Source: Litoditis marina (Eukaryota > Nematoda > Chromadorea > Rhabditida > Rhabditidae). From it: a stretch of 64,000 nt of DNA. Every line of letters starts with the position of its first letter. Position 1 is the stretch's first letter. The stretch lies in NCBI GenBank assembly GCA_964036275.1, contig OZ038434.1, positions 22,805,879 to 22,869,878 on the forward strand. The letters are read 5' to 3'. Under the pieces are notes generated by a model. That model did no database searches. It saw nothing but the letters and a program-made list of their open reading frames with translations, and was not told the DNA's origin. Positions 8,289 through 19,700 of this stretch are shown one piece after another. A program made the position numbers and the translations under genes.

Positions 8289-8545
8289 AAATGAAAAAAA
8301 ACCATTCTGGATGTCTGGTTAGATCTAAATTAATTTCACTAGGGTAGAAAAATACGTAGAAAATTATTAGCTACTTTTTAAAACCATCCGATTAGTTTTT
8401 ACCCCATTTTAACCTATTTTACGGCACGAGTTTTCCCCAAACACAGCAGAACTTAAAGACAGTCAGACAATTGAACAAAAGTTCGAAAGGGTCATAAAAC
8501 CAATCGAACAATTGTCCAACAATCCAACAATCTTATTTCTACAAA

Positions 8546-8650
8546 GTGCGTGGGAATAAAAGCCCGGCGTGCCCTTTACTTGTAAAGCATGCGCGCATCA
8601 CGTGAACAGCACGTTTACGGGTGCCGCCAAAGGCTGGTGGTAATTAAAAT
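8546..8650. other. Conserved GC-rich core of the monomer (representative copy)
   Basis: The core runs from 'agtgcgtgggaa' to about 'taattaaaatt' and is GC-rich in an AT-rich monomer. It stacks three perfect dyads: CTTTAC-tt-GTAAAG (8574-8587), ATGCGCGCAT (8589-8598) and CACGTG (8599-8604), followed by the GCC-ttt-GGC type text 'gccaaaggc'. All classes keep it with only a handful of differences, although the rest of the monomer differs strongly between classes. B' shortens the first dyad by one base and A' breaks it. The core begins (C of CATGCGCGCAT) at 8588, 9696, 10802, 11907, 13012, 14117, 15222, 16510, 17782, 19055, 20328, 21601, 22875, 24150, 25255, 26544, 27821, 29096, 30369, 31643, 32907, 34182, 35457, 36732, 38007, 39273, 40545, 41813, 43084, 44352, 45621, 46887, 48153 and 49421. 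Inverted copies (A of ATGCGCGCAT) begin at 50958, 52236, 53518, 54798, 56081, 57363, 58646, 59929, 61212, 62497 and 63774. A promoter, origin or protein site are guesses. Confidence 0.8.
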
Positions 8651-8696
8651 TAGCAGACAAATAGAGAGATATGTGTAGAAAGAGATACAAAAAGAT

Positions 8697-8761
8697 AGAG
8701 AGAGAGAAGAGAGAGAGGGAGGAGAGAGAGAGAGAGAGAGAAAGAAAGAAAGAAGAGAAGA
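8697..8761 (+). repeat. Intra-monomer purine tract, class A
   Basis: A pure purine run of GA units with GGGA and GAAA variants, ending before 'tggcgcag'. Every monomer has a tract at this place. Class A' has a cleaner (GA)n of similar length (for example 9805-9869). Class B is longer and holds a G9-G11 run. B' is split by a single C ('agacaag'). Confidence 0.95.
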
Positions 8762-9798
8762 TGGCGCAGAAACTGACCTAAACTCAAAAGTAGTTTTTTT
8801 TAAATGAAATGCGATTTTAAATTGTATTGCATCCAATCACTAGTCACATCCCCCACTCAACGAAAGTAGTCTTTTGTCGGTTAAGGTGGATGGGGGGATA
8901 GATAGTAGGTTTTAACAATTTTTTCACTTTTCAACTGCCTTTTTCTCCATAAACACCCCCCTAACCCCCCATCGATTTTGCTCTCTAATTGTAGACCAGC
9001 CCAGCGAAATTCTTGTGACTTGGCCGTGTCAAGTTAAGTTTTTATTTTCGTGTCGAAAAGGGGGTAGATAACTTTATTTTCTGAACCATTATTTTGTATA
9101 CAAAGCTACAGTCATCATTCCTCCCCATTATGTAGTGCTCCCCACAGTGTATAGTTTACAAAAAGAATTTAAGAAAAACCTCTGTCGAGAAAGGTCAAAA
9201 GTCAATCTCGGCGGCCAACTCGTACACTTGTACGAGGTAAGACAAATACCCCTCCGGAAGGTCTGGTTAAGCTAATTTAAGGTATTTAGGGTAGAATTGG
9301 GTGTAGAAAACGATTAGAAAGGTTTTGAGACCAATAATATAATCTAGAACGCTCAAAAATCGATATCTGGTTTCTGGTCGTTTAATTAATCGACCAAAAT
9401 GAAAAAAAACCATTCTGGATGTCTGGTTAGATCTAAATTAATTTCACTAGGGTAGAAAAATACGTAGAAAATTATTAGCTACTTTTTAAAACCATCCGAT
9501 TAGTTTTTACCCCATTTTAACCTATTTTACGGCACGAGTTTTCCCCAAACACAGCAGAACTTAAAGACAGTCAGACAATTGAACAAAAGTTCGAAAGGGT
9601 CATAAAACCAATCGAACAATTGTCCAACAATCCAACAATCTTATTTCTACAAAGTGCGTGGGAATAAAAGCCCGGCGTGCCCTTTACTTGTAAAGCATGC
9701 GCGCATCACGTGAACAGCACGTTTACGGGTGCCGCCAAACGCTGGTGCTAATTAAAATTAGCAGATTAATAGAGAGAGATGTATAGAAAGAGATACAA

Positions 9799-9844
<46 letters not shown>

Positions 9845-10119
9845 AGAGAAAGAAAGAAAGAAGAGAAGATGGCGCAGAAACTGACCTAAACTCAAAAGTA
9901 GTTTTTTTTAAATGAAATGCGATTTTAAATTGTATTGCATCCAATCACTAGTCACATCCCCCACTCAACGAAAGTAGTCTTTTGTCGGTTAAGGTGGATG
10001 GGGGGGATAGATAGTAGGTTTTAACAATTTTTTCACTTTTCAACTGCCTTTTTCTCCATAAACACCCCCCTAACCCCCCATCGATTTTGCTCTCTAATTG
10101 TAGACCAGCCCAGCGAAAT

Positions 10120-10904
10120 TCTTGTGACTTGGCCGTGTCAAGTCAAGTTTTCATTTTCGTCTCGAAAAGGGGGTAGATAACTTTATTTTCTGAACCATTA
10201 TTTTGTATACAAACCTACAGTTATCAGTCTCACGTATTGTATGCAGATTAGAATTCTAAGTGGATTAGGCCAAAAATTTAACAAAATCGCCCACCCAGAA
10301 CGCTCAAAAATCAATAATTAGCTATTCGTACGAGAATACGAGGTGGATTAAATACCCATTCTGGATGTCTGGTTAAGTTCATTTAAGGTAGTTAGGGTAG
10401 AATTAGGTGTAGAAAACGATTAGAGAGGTTTCGAGACCAATAATATAGTCCAGAACGCTCAAAAATCAATAACTAGTTTCTACTCGTACGAGAATACGAG
10501 TTGAATCGAAATATACATTCTGGATGCCTGATTAGATCTAAATTGAGTCAACTGGGGTAGAAAAATACGTAGAAAACGATTATCTACTTTTTAAAACTAT
10601 CTGACTAGTTGTAACCCTACTTTAACCTATTTTTACGGTGCGAGCTTTCCCCAAACACAGCAGAACTGAAAGACAGTCAGACAATTGACCAAAAGTTCGA
10701 AAGGGTCATAAAACCAATCAAACAATTGTCCAACAATCCTACATTCTTATTTCTACAAAGTGCGTGGGAATAAAAGCCCGGCGTGCCCTTTACTTGTGAA
10801 ACATGCGCGCATCACGTGGACAGCACGTTTACGGGTGCCGCCAAACGCTGGTGCTAATTAAAATTAGCAGATTAATAGAGAGAGATGTATAGAAAGAGAT
10901 ACAA

Positions 10905-10950
<46 letters not shown>

Positions 10951-12009
10951 AGAGAAAGAAAGAAAGAAGAGAAGATGGCGCAGAAACTGACCTAAACTCA
11001 AAAGTAGTTTTTTTTAAATGAAATGCGATTTTAAATTGTATTGCATCCAATCACTAGTCACATCCCCCACTCAACGAAAGTAGTCTTTTGTCGGTTAAGG
11101 TGGATGGGGGGATAGATAGTAGGTTTTAACAATTTTTTCACTTTTCAACTGCCTTTTTCTCCATAAACACCCCCCTAACCCCCCATCGATTTTGCTCTCT
11201 AATTGTAGACCAGCCCAGCGAAATTCTTGTGACTTGGCCGTGTCAAGTCAAGTTTTCATTTTCGTCTCGAAAAGGGGGTAGATAACTTTATTTTCTGAAC
11301 CATTATTTTGTATACAAACCTACAGTTATCAGTCTCACGTATTGTATGCAGATTAGAATTCTAAGTGGATTAGGCCAAAAATTTAACAAAATCGCCCACC
11401 CAGAACGCTCAAAAATCAATAATTAGCTATTCGTACGAGAATACGAGGTGGATTAAATACCCATTCTGGATGTCTGGTTAAGTTCATTTAAGGTAGTTAG
11501 GGTAGAATTAGGTGTAGAAAACGATTAGAGAGGTTTCGAGACCAATAATATAGTCCAGAACGCTCAAAAATCAATAACTAGTTTCTACTCGTACGAGAAT
11601 ACGAGTTGAATCGAAATATACATTCTGGATGCCTGATTAGATCTAAATTGAGTCAACTGGGGTAGAAAAATACGTAGAAAACGATTATCTACTTTTTAAA
11701 ACTATCTGACTAGTTGTAACCCTACTTTAACCTATTTTTACGGTGCGAGCTTTCCCCAAACACAGCAGAACTGAAAGACAGTCAGACAATTGACCAAAAG
11801 TTCGAAAGGGTCATAAAACCAATCAAACAATTGTCCAACAATCCTACATTCTTATTTCTACAAAGTGCGTGGGAATAAAAGCCCGGCGTGCCCTTTACTT
11901 GTGAAACATGCGCGCATCACGTGGACAGCACGTTTACGGGTGCCGCCAAACGCTGGTGCTAATTAAAATTAGCAGATTAATAGAGAGAGATGTATAGAAA
12001 GAGATACAA

Positions 12010-12055
<46 letters not shown>

Positions 12056-13114
12056 AGAGAAAGAAAGAAAGAAGAGAAGATGGCGCAGAAACTGACCTAA
12101 ACTCAAAAGTAGTTTTTTTTAAATGAAATGCGATTTTAAATTGTATTGCATCCAATCACTAGTCACATCCCCCACTCAACGAAAGTAGTCTTTTGTCGGT
12201 TAAGGTGGATGGGGGGATAGATAGTAGGTTTTAACAATTTTTTCACTTTTCAACTGCCTTTTTCTCCATAAACACCCCCCTAACCCCCCATCGATTTTGC
12301 TCTCTAATTGTAGACCAGCCCAGCGAAATTCTTGTGACTTGGCCGTGTCAAGTCAAGTTTTCATTTTCGTCTCGAAAAGGGGGTAGATAACTTTATTTTC
12401 TGAACCATTATTTTGTATACAAACCTACAGTTATCAGTCTCACGTATTGTATGCAGATTAGAATTCTAAGTGGATTAGGCCAAAAATTTAACAAAATCGC
12501 CCACCCAGAACGCTCAAAAATCAATAATTAGCTACTCGTACGAGAATACGAGGTGGATTAAATACCCATTCTGGATGTCTGGTTAAGTTCATTTAAGGTA
12601 GTTAGGGTAGAATTAGGTGTAGAAAACGATTAGAGAGGTTTCGAGACCAATAATATAGTCCAGAACGCTCAAAAATCAATAACTAGTTTCTACTCGTACG
12701 AGAATACGAGTTGAATCGAAATATACATTCTGGATGCCTGATTAGATCTAAATTGAGTCAACTGGGGTAGAAAAATACGTAGAAAACGATTATCTACTTT
12801 TTAAAACTATCTGACTAGTTGTAACCCTACTTTAACCTATTTTTACGGTGCGAGCTTTCCCCAAACACAGCAGAACTGAAAGACAGTCAGACAATTGACC
12901 AAAAGTTCGAAAGGGTCATAAAACCAATCAAACAATTGTCCAACAATCCTACATTCTTATTTCTACAAAGTGCGTGGGAATAAAAGCCCGGCGTGCCCTT
13001 TACTTGTGAAACATGCGCGCATCACGTGGACAGCACGTTTACGGGTGCCGCCAAACGCTGGTGCTAATTAAAATTAGCAGATTAATAGAGAGAGATGTAT
13101 AGAAAGAGATACAA

Positions 13115-13160
<46 letters not shown>

Positions 13161-14219
13161 AGAGAAAGAAAGAAAGAAGAGAAGATGGCGCAGAAACTGA
13201 CCTAAACTCAAAAGTAGTTTTTTTTAAATGAAATGCGATTTTAAATTGTATTGCATCCAATCACTAGTCACATCCCCCACTCAACGAAAGTAGTCTTTTG
13301 TCGGTTAAGGTGGATGGGGGGATAGATAGTAGGTTTTAACAATTTTTTCACTTTTCAACTGCCTTTTTCTCCATAAACACCCCCCTAACCCCCCATCGAT
13401 TTTGCTCTCTAATTGTAGACCAGCCCAGCGAAATTCTTGTGACTTGGCCGTGTCAAGTCAAGTTTTCATTTTCGTCTCGAAAAGGGGGTAGATAACTTTA
13501 TTTTCTGAACCATTATTTTGTATACAAACCTACAGTTATCAGTCTCACGTATTGTATGCAGATTAGAATTCTAAGTGGATTAGGCCAAAAATTTAACAAA
13601 ATCGCCCACCCAGAACGCTCAAAAATCAATAATTAGCTACTCGTACGAGAATACGAGGTGGATTAAATACCCATTCTGGATGTCTGGTTAAGTTCATTTA
13701 AGGTAGTTAGGGTAGAATTAGGTGTAGAAAACGATTAGAGAGGTTTCGAGACCAATAATATAGTCCAGAACGCTCAAAAATCAATAACTAGTTTCTACTC
13801 GTACGAGAATACGAGTTGAATCGAAATATACATTCTGGATGCCTGATTAGATCTAAATTGAGTCAACTGGGGTAGAAAAATACGTAGAAAACGATTATCT
13901 ACTTTTTAAAACTATCTGACTAGTTGTAACCCTACTTTAACCTATTTTTACGGTGCGAGCTTTCCCCAAACACAGCAGAACTGAAAGACAGTCAGACAAT
14001 TGACCAAAAGTTCGAAAGGGTCATAAAACCAATCAAACAATTGTCCAACAATCCTACATTCTTATTTCTACAAAGTGCGTGGGAATAAAAGCCCGGCGTG
14101 CCCTTTACTTGTGAAACATGCGCGCATCACGTGGACAGCACGTTTACGGGTGCCGCCAAACGCTGGTGCTAATTAAAATTAGCAGATTAATAGAGAGAGA
14201 TGTATAGAAAGAGATACAA

Positions 14220-14265
<46 letters not shown>

Positions 14266-15324
14266 AGAGAAAGAAAGAAAGAAGAGAAGATGGCGCAGAA
14301 ACTGACCTAAACTCAAAAGTAGTTTTTTTTAAATGAAATGCGATTTTAAATGTATTGCATCCAATCACTAGTCACATCCCCCACTCAACGAAAGTAGTCT
14401 TTTGTCGGTTAAGGTGGATGGGGGGATAGATAGTAGGTTTTAACAATTTTTTCACTTTTCAACTGCCTTTTTCTCCATAAACACCCCCCTAACCCCCCAT
14501 CGATTTTGCTCTCTAATTGTAGACCAGCCCAGCGAAATTCTTGTGACTTGGCCGTGTCAAGTCAAGTTTTCATTTTCGTCTCGAAAAGGGGGTAGATAAC
14601 TTTATTTTCTGAACCATTATTTTGTATACAAACCTACAGTTATCAGTCTCACGTATTGTATGCAGATTAGAATTCTAAGTGGATTAGGCCAAAAATTTAA
14701 CAAAATCGCCCACCCAGAACGCTCAAAAATCAATAATTAGCTATTCGTACGAGAATACGAGGTGGATTAAATACCCATTCTGGATGTCTGGTTAAGTTCA
14801 TTTAAGGTAGTTAGGGTAGAATTAGGTGTAGAAAACGATTAGAGAGGTTTCGAGACCAATAATATAGTCCAGAACGCTCAAAAATCAATAACTAGTTTCT
14901 ACTCGTACGAGAATACGAGTTGAATCGAAATATACATTCTGGATGCCTGATTAGATCTAAATTGAGTCAACTGGGGTAGAAAAATACGTAGAAAACGATT
15001 ATCTACTTTTTAAAACTATCTGACTAGTTGTAACCCTTACTTTAACCTATTTTTACGGTGCGAGCTTTCCCCAAACACAGCAGAACTGAAAGACAGTCAG
15101 ACAATTGACCAAAAGTTCGAAAGGGTCATAAAACCAATCAAACAATTGTCCAACAATCCTACAATCTTATTTCTACAAAGTGCGTGGGAATAAAAGCCCG
15201 GCGTGCCCTTTACTTGTGAAACATGCGCGCATCACGTGGACAGCACGTTTACGGGTGCCGCCAAACGCTGGTGCTAATTAAAATTAGCAGATTAATAGAG
15301 AGAGATGTATAGAAAGAGATACAA

Positions 15325-15371
<47 letters not shown>

Positions 15372-15599
15372 GGAGAGAAAGAAAGAAAGAAGAGAAGATG
15401 GCGCAGAAACTGACCTAAACTCAAAAGTAGTTTTTTTTAAATGAAATGCGATTTTAAATTGTATTGCATCCAATCACTAGTCACATCCCCCACTCAACGA
15501 AAGTAGTCTTTTGTCGGTTAAGGTGGATGGGGGGATAGATAGTAGGTTTTAACAATTTTTTCACTTTTCAACTGCCTTTTTCTCCATAAACACCCCCCT
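10120..15599 (+). repeat. Megasatellite block A', five monomers of 1105 bp
   Basis: Monomers start at 10120, 11225, 12330, 13435 and 14539. They differ from class A in the first half: 'agtcaagttttcattttcgtctc', a different first sub-repeat, and palindromes around TCGTACGAG in both sub-repeats. They share A's class-specific segment after the GA tract. The monomers are almost identical to one another, a sign of recent amplification or homogenisation. Private changes help order them, such as T/C in GCTA(T/C)TCGTACGAG (C in the monomers starting 12330 and 13435) and a one-base loss near 14349. The block ends inside the C-run 'cacccccct', where the sequence switches to class B. Confidence 0.95.
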
Positions 15600-15861
15600 G
15601 ACCCCCATCTAATTGGCTTTTAAATCGTAGACAATTTTGGGAAGTTTATTCTGACCCGCTCATCTTAGGTGTAAGTAGTCATTTTAGTCTTGAAAATAGG
15701 AGAGTTAGGCGAAATTTCACCCAATTTTGAATCACTACTTTATATGTAAACATACATGTATCGTTTACATCTATTTTATAGTGCTCCCCACGGCGCATAG
15801 TTTGAATCCAAAATTAATATCGAATCTCAATCTTAAGAGGTCAAAACTCGACATCTAGTTT

Positions 15862-15881
15862 GCACGTAAAATTTTACGTGC
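15862..15881. repeat. 20-bp perfect palindrome, B-class first sub-repeat
   Basis: GCACGTAAAATTTTACGTGC starts 21 bp after the TCAAAA landmark at 15841. It is present in nearly every B, B' and B'' monomer, for example 27174-27193. One copy near 31000 has lost a T and is 19 bp. Confidence 0.9.
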
Positions 15882-16168
15882 AGAATCAAAACAATCTGGT
15901 TAAGCCCAAACTAAGGTGGTTAACGTAAAATTGGGCGTAGATAACGAATATCTATGTTTCGTGACCATAAATTCAGTCTAGAGTGTTCAAAAATCGATAA
16001 CTAGTTTCTGGTAGTTCAATTTAACGACCTAATGAAATACCTCTTCTGAAGGTCTGGTTAGGCCCAAAATAAATTAGTTAGAGTAGAATTAGGTGTAGAA
16101 AACGATTAGAGAGGTTTCGAGACCAATCATATGGCCCAGAACGCTCAAAAATCATTAACTAATTTCTA

Positions 16169-16186
16169 CTCGTACGAGAATACGAG
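16169..16186. repeat. Sub-repeat palindrome, third position
   Basis: CTCGTACGAG is a perfect 10-bp palindrome followed by AATACGAG, so an alternative pairing CTCGTA/TACGAG over 18 nt is also possible. It starts 24 bp after the landmark at 16145. The same text serves A', B and B' monomers. Confidence 0.9.
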
Positions 16187-16608
16187 TTGAATCGAAATAT
16201 ACATTCTGGATGTCTGATTAGATCTAAATTAAGTCAACTAGGGTAGAAAAATACGTAGAAAACGATTATCTACTTTTTAAAACTATCCGATTAGTTTAAA
16301 CCCTACTTTGGCCTATTTTACGGTGCCAACTTTCCCCAAACACAGCAGAAGTCAAAGACAGTCTGACAAATGAACAAAAGTTCGAAAGGGCCATAAAACC
16401 GATCGAACATTTGTCCAGCAGTCCTACAATCTTATTTCTACAAAGTGTACAATCTCATTTCTACAAAGTGCGTGGGAATGAAAGCCCGGCGTGCCCTTTA
16501 CTTGTAAAGCATGCGCGCATCACGTGGACAGCACGTTTACGGGTGCCGCCAAAGGCTGGTGGTAATTAAAATTGGCAGACAAATAGAGAGAGATGTATAG
16601 AGAAAGAT

Positions 16609-16700
16609 AGAAAAAGAGAGAGAGAGGGGAGAGAGGGGGGGGGAGGGGAGAGAGAGAAGGAGAGGGAGAGAGAAAGAAAGAGAAGAGAAGAGAGAGAGAA
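16609..16700 (+). repeat. Intra-monomer purine tract, class B, with long G-run
   Basis: About 92 nt of uninterrupted purine containing G9 then AGGGG. Later class B monomers show G10 (near 21726) and G11 (near 23000). Mirror-like purine tracts of this sort are known to favour triplex (H-DNA) structure; whether they do here is unknown. Confidence 0.9.
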
Positions 16701-19700
16701 CAGAGCACAGACACGTTTTTTGATTTGAAAATAATAATACACTTATTCCTCCAAAACCCAAACCCAATATTCTACCTGTTTCCAAAGCGCGAAATTACGT
16801 CCCGGACTTAGTAGGTTTTCGTCATTTTTCAGAATTTCAAACGCCTTTTTCTCCATAAACACCCCCCTGACCCCCCATCTAATTGGCTTTTAAATCGTAG
16901 ACAATTTTGGGAAGTTTATTCTGACCCGCTCATCTTAGGTGTAAGTAGTCATTTTAGTCTTGAAAATAGGAGAGTTAGGCGAAATTTCACCCAATTTTTG
17001 AATCACTACTTTATATGTAAACATACATGTATCGTTTACATCTATTTTATAGTGCTCCCCACGGCGCATAGTTTGAATCCAAAATTAATATCGAATCTCA
17101 ATCTTAAGAGGTCAAAACTCGACATCTAGTTTGCACGTAAAATTTTACGTGCAGAATCAAAACAATCTGGTTAAGCCCAAACTAAGGTGGTTAACGTAAA
17201 ATTGGGCGTAGATAACGAATATCTATGTTTCGTGACCATAAATTTAGTCTAGAGTGTTCAAAAATCGATAACTAGTTTCTGGTAGTTCAATTTAACGACC
17301 TAAATGAAATACCTCTTCTGAAGGTCTGGTTAGGCCCAAAATAAATTAGTTAGAGTAGAATTAGGTGTAGAAAACGATTAGAGAGGTTTCGAGACCAATC
17401 ATATGGCCCAGAACGCTCAAAAATCATTAACTAATTTCTACTCGTACGAGAATACGAGTTGAATCGAAATATACATTCTGGATGTCTGATTAGATCTAAA
17501 TTAAGTCAACTAGGGTAGAAAAATACGTAGAAAACGATTATCTACTTTTTAAAACTATCCGATTAGTTTAAACCCTACTTTGGCCTATTTTACGGTGCCA
17601 ACTTTCCCCAAACACAGCAGAAGTCAAAGACAGTCTGACAAATGAACAAAAGTTCGAAAGGGCCATAAAACCGATCGAACATTTGTCCAGCAGTCCTACA
17701 ATCTTATTTCTACAAAGTGTACAATCTCATTTCTACAAAGTGCGTGGGAATGAAAGCCCGGCGTGCCCTTTACTTGTAAAGCATGCGCGCATCACGTGGA
17801 CAGCACGTTTACGGGTGCCGCCAAAGGCTGGTGGTAATTAAAATTGGCAGACAAATAGAGAGAGATGTATAGAGAAAGATAGAAAAAGAGAGAGAGAGGG
17901 GAGAGAGGGGGGGGGAGGGGAGAGAGAGAAGGAGAGGGAGAGAGAAAGAAAGAGAAGAGAAGAGAGAGAGAACAGAGCACAGACACGTTTTTTGATTTGA
18001 AAATAATAATACACTTATTCCTCCCAAAACCCAAACCCAATATTCTACCTGTTTCCAAAGCGCGAAATTACGTCCCGGACTTAGTAGGTTTTCGTCATTT
18101 TTCAGAATTTCAAACGCCTTTTTCTCCATAAACACCCCCCTGACCCCCCATCTAATTGGCTTTTAAATCGTAGACAATTTTGGGAAGTTTATTCTGACCC
18201 GCTCATCTTAGGTGTAAGTAGTCATTTTAGTCTTGAAAATAGGAGAGTTAGGCGAAATTTCACCCAATTTTTGAATCACTACTTTATATGTAAACATACA
18301 TGTATCGTTTACATCTATTTTATAGTGCTCCCCACGGCGCATAGTTTGAATCCAAAATTAATATCGAATCTCAATCTTAAGAGGTCAAAACTCGACATCT
18401 AGTTTGCACGTAAAATTTTACGTGCAGAATCAAAACAATCTGGTTAAGCCCAAACTAAGGTGGTTAACGTAAAATTGGGCGTAGATAACGAATATCTATG
18501 TTTCGTGACCATAAATTTAGTCTAGAGTGTTCAAAAATCGATAACTAGTTTCTGGTAGTTCAATTTAACGACCTAAATGAAATACCTCTTCTGAAGGTCT
18601 GGTTAGGCCCAAAATAAATTAGTTAGAGTAGAATTAGGTGTAGAAAACGATTAGAGAGGTTTCGAGACCAATCATATGGCCCAGAACGCTCAAAAATCAT
18701 TAACTAATTTCTACTCGTACGAGAATACGAGTTGAATCGAAATATACATTCTGGATGTCTGATTAGATCTAAATTAAGTCAACTAGGGTAGAAAAATACG
18801 TAGAAAACGATTATCTACTTTTTAAAACTATCCGATTAGTTTAAACCCTACTTTGGCCTATTTTACGGTGCCAACTTTCCCCAAACACAGCAGAAGTCAA
18901 AGACAGTCTGACAAATGAACAAAAGTTCGAAAGGGCCATAAAACCGATCGAACATTTGTCCAGCAGTCCTACAATCTTATTTCTACAAAGTGTACAATCT
19001 CATTTCTACAAAGTGCGTGGGAATGAAAGCCCGGCGTGCCCTTTACTTGTAAAGCATGCGCGCATCACGTGGACAGCACGTTTACGGGTGCCGCCAAAGG
19101 CTGGTGGTAATTAAAATTGGCAGACAAATAGAGAGAGATGTATAGAGAAAGATAGAAAAAGAGAGAGAGAGGGGAGAGAGGGGGGGGGAGGGGAGAGAGA
19201 GAAGGAGAGGGAGAGAGAAAGAAAGAGAAGAGAAGAGAGAGAGAACAGAGCACAGACACGTTTTTTGATTTGAAAATAATAATACACTTATTCCTCCCAA
19301 AACCCAAACCCAATATTCTACCTGTTTCCAAAGCGCGAAATTACGTCCCGGACTTAGTAGGTTTTCGTCATTTTTCAGAATTTCAAACGCCTTTTTCTCC
19401 ATAAACACCCCCCTGACCCCCCATCTAATTGGCTTTTAAATCGTAGACAATTTTGGGAAGTTTATTCTGACCCGCTCATCTTAGGTGTAAGTAGTCATTT
19501 TAGTCTTGAAAATAGGAGAGTTAGGCGAAATTTCACCCAATTTTTGAATCACTACTTTATATGTAAACATACATGTATCGTTTACATCTATTTTATAGTG
19601 CTCCCCACGGCGCATAGTTTGAATCCAAAATTAATATCGAATCTCAATCTTAAGAGGTCAAAACTCGACATCTAGTTTGCACGTAAAATTTTACGTGCAG

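Larger units (their letters stand above)
7903..10119 (+). repeat. Megasatellite block A, two monomers of about 1108 bp
   Basis: The first monomer begins at 'tcttgtgacttggccgtgtc' (7903), which recurs at 9011 and 10120. The GC-rich block is at 8588 and 9696. The two monomers are near identical apart from the GA tract and a few bases. Each has two sub-repeats with palindromes CTCGTAC-actt-GTACGAG (8111-8128) and TGGTCG...CGACCA (8267-8288). They have one copy of 'atcttatttctacaaagtg' before the GC-rich block, where B classes have two. The class-specific segment after the GA tract starts 'gatggcgcagaaactg'. Class A returns, inverted, at the right edge of the window. Confidence 0.95.

Noticed and set aside
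8615..8836. Recurring 73-codon frame in A and A' monomers (MDAIQFKIAFHLKK...)
   Set aside because: Half of it is the translated GA tract. The class B segment at the same place has no related peptide.
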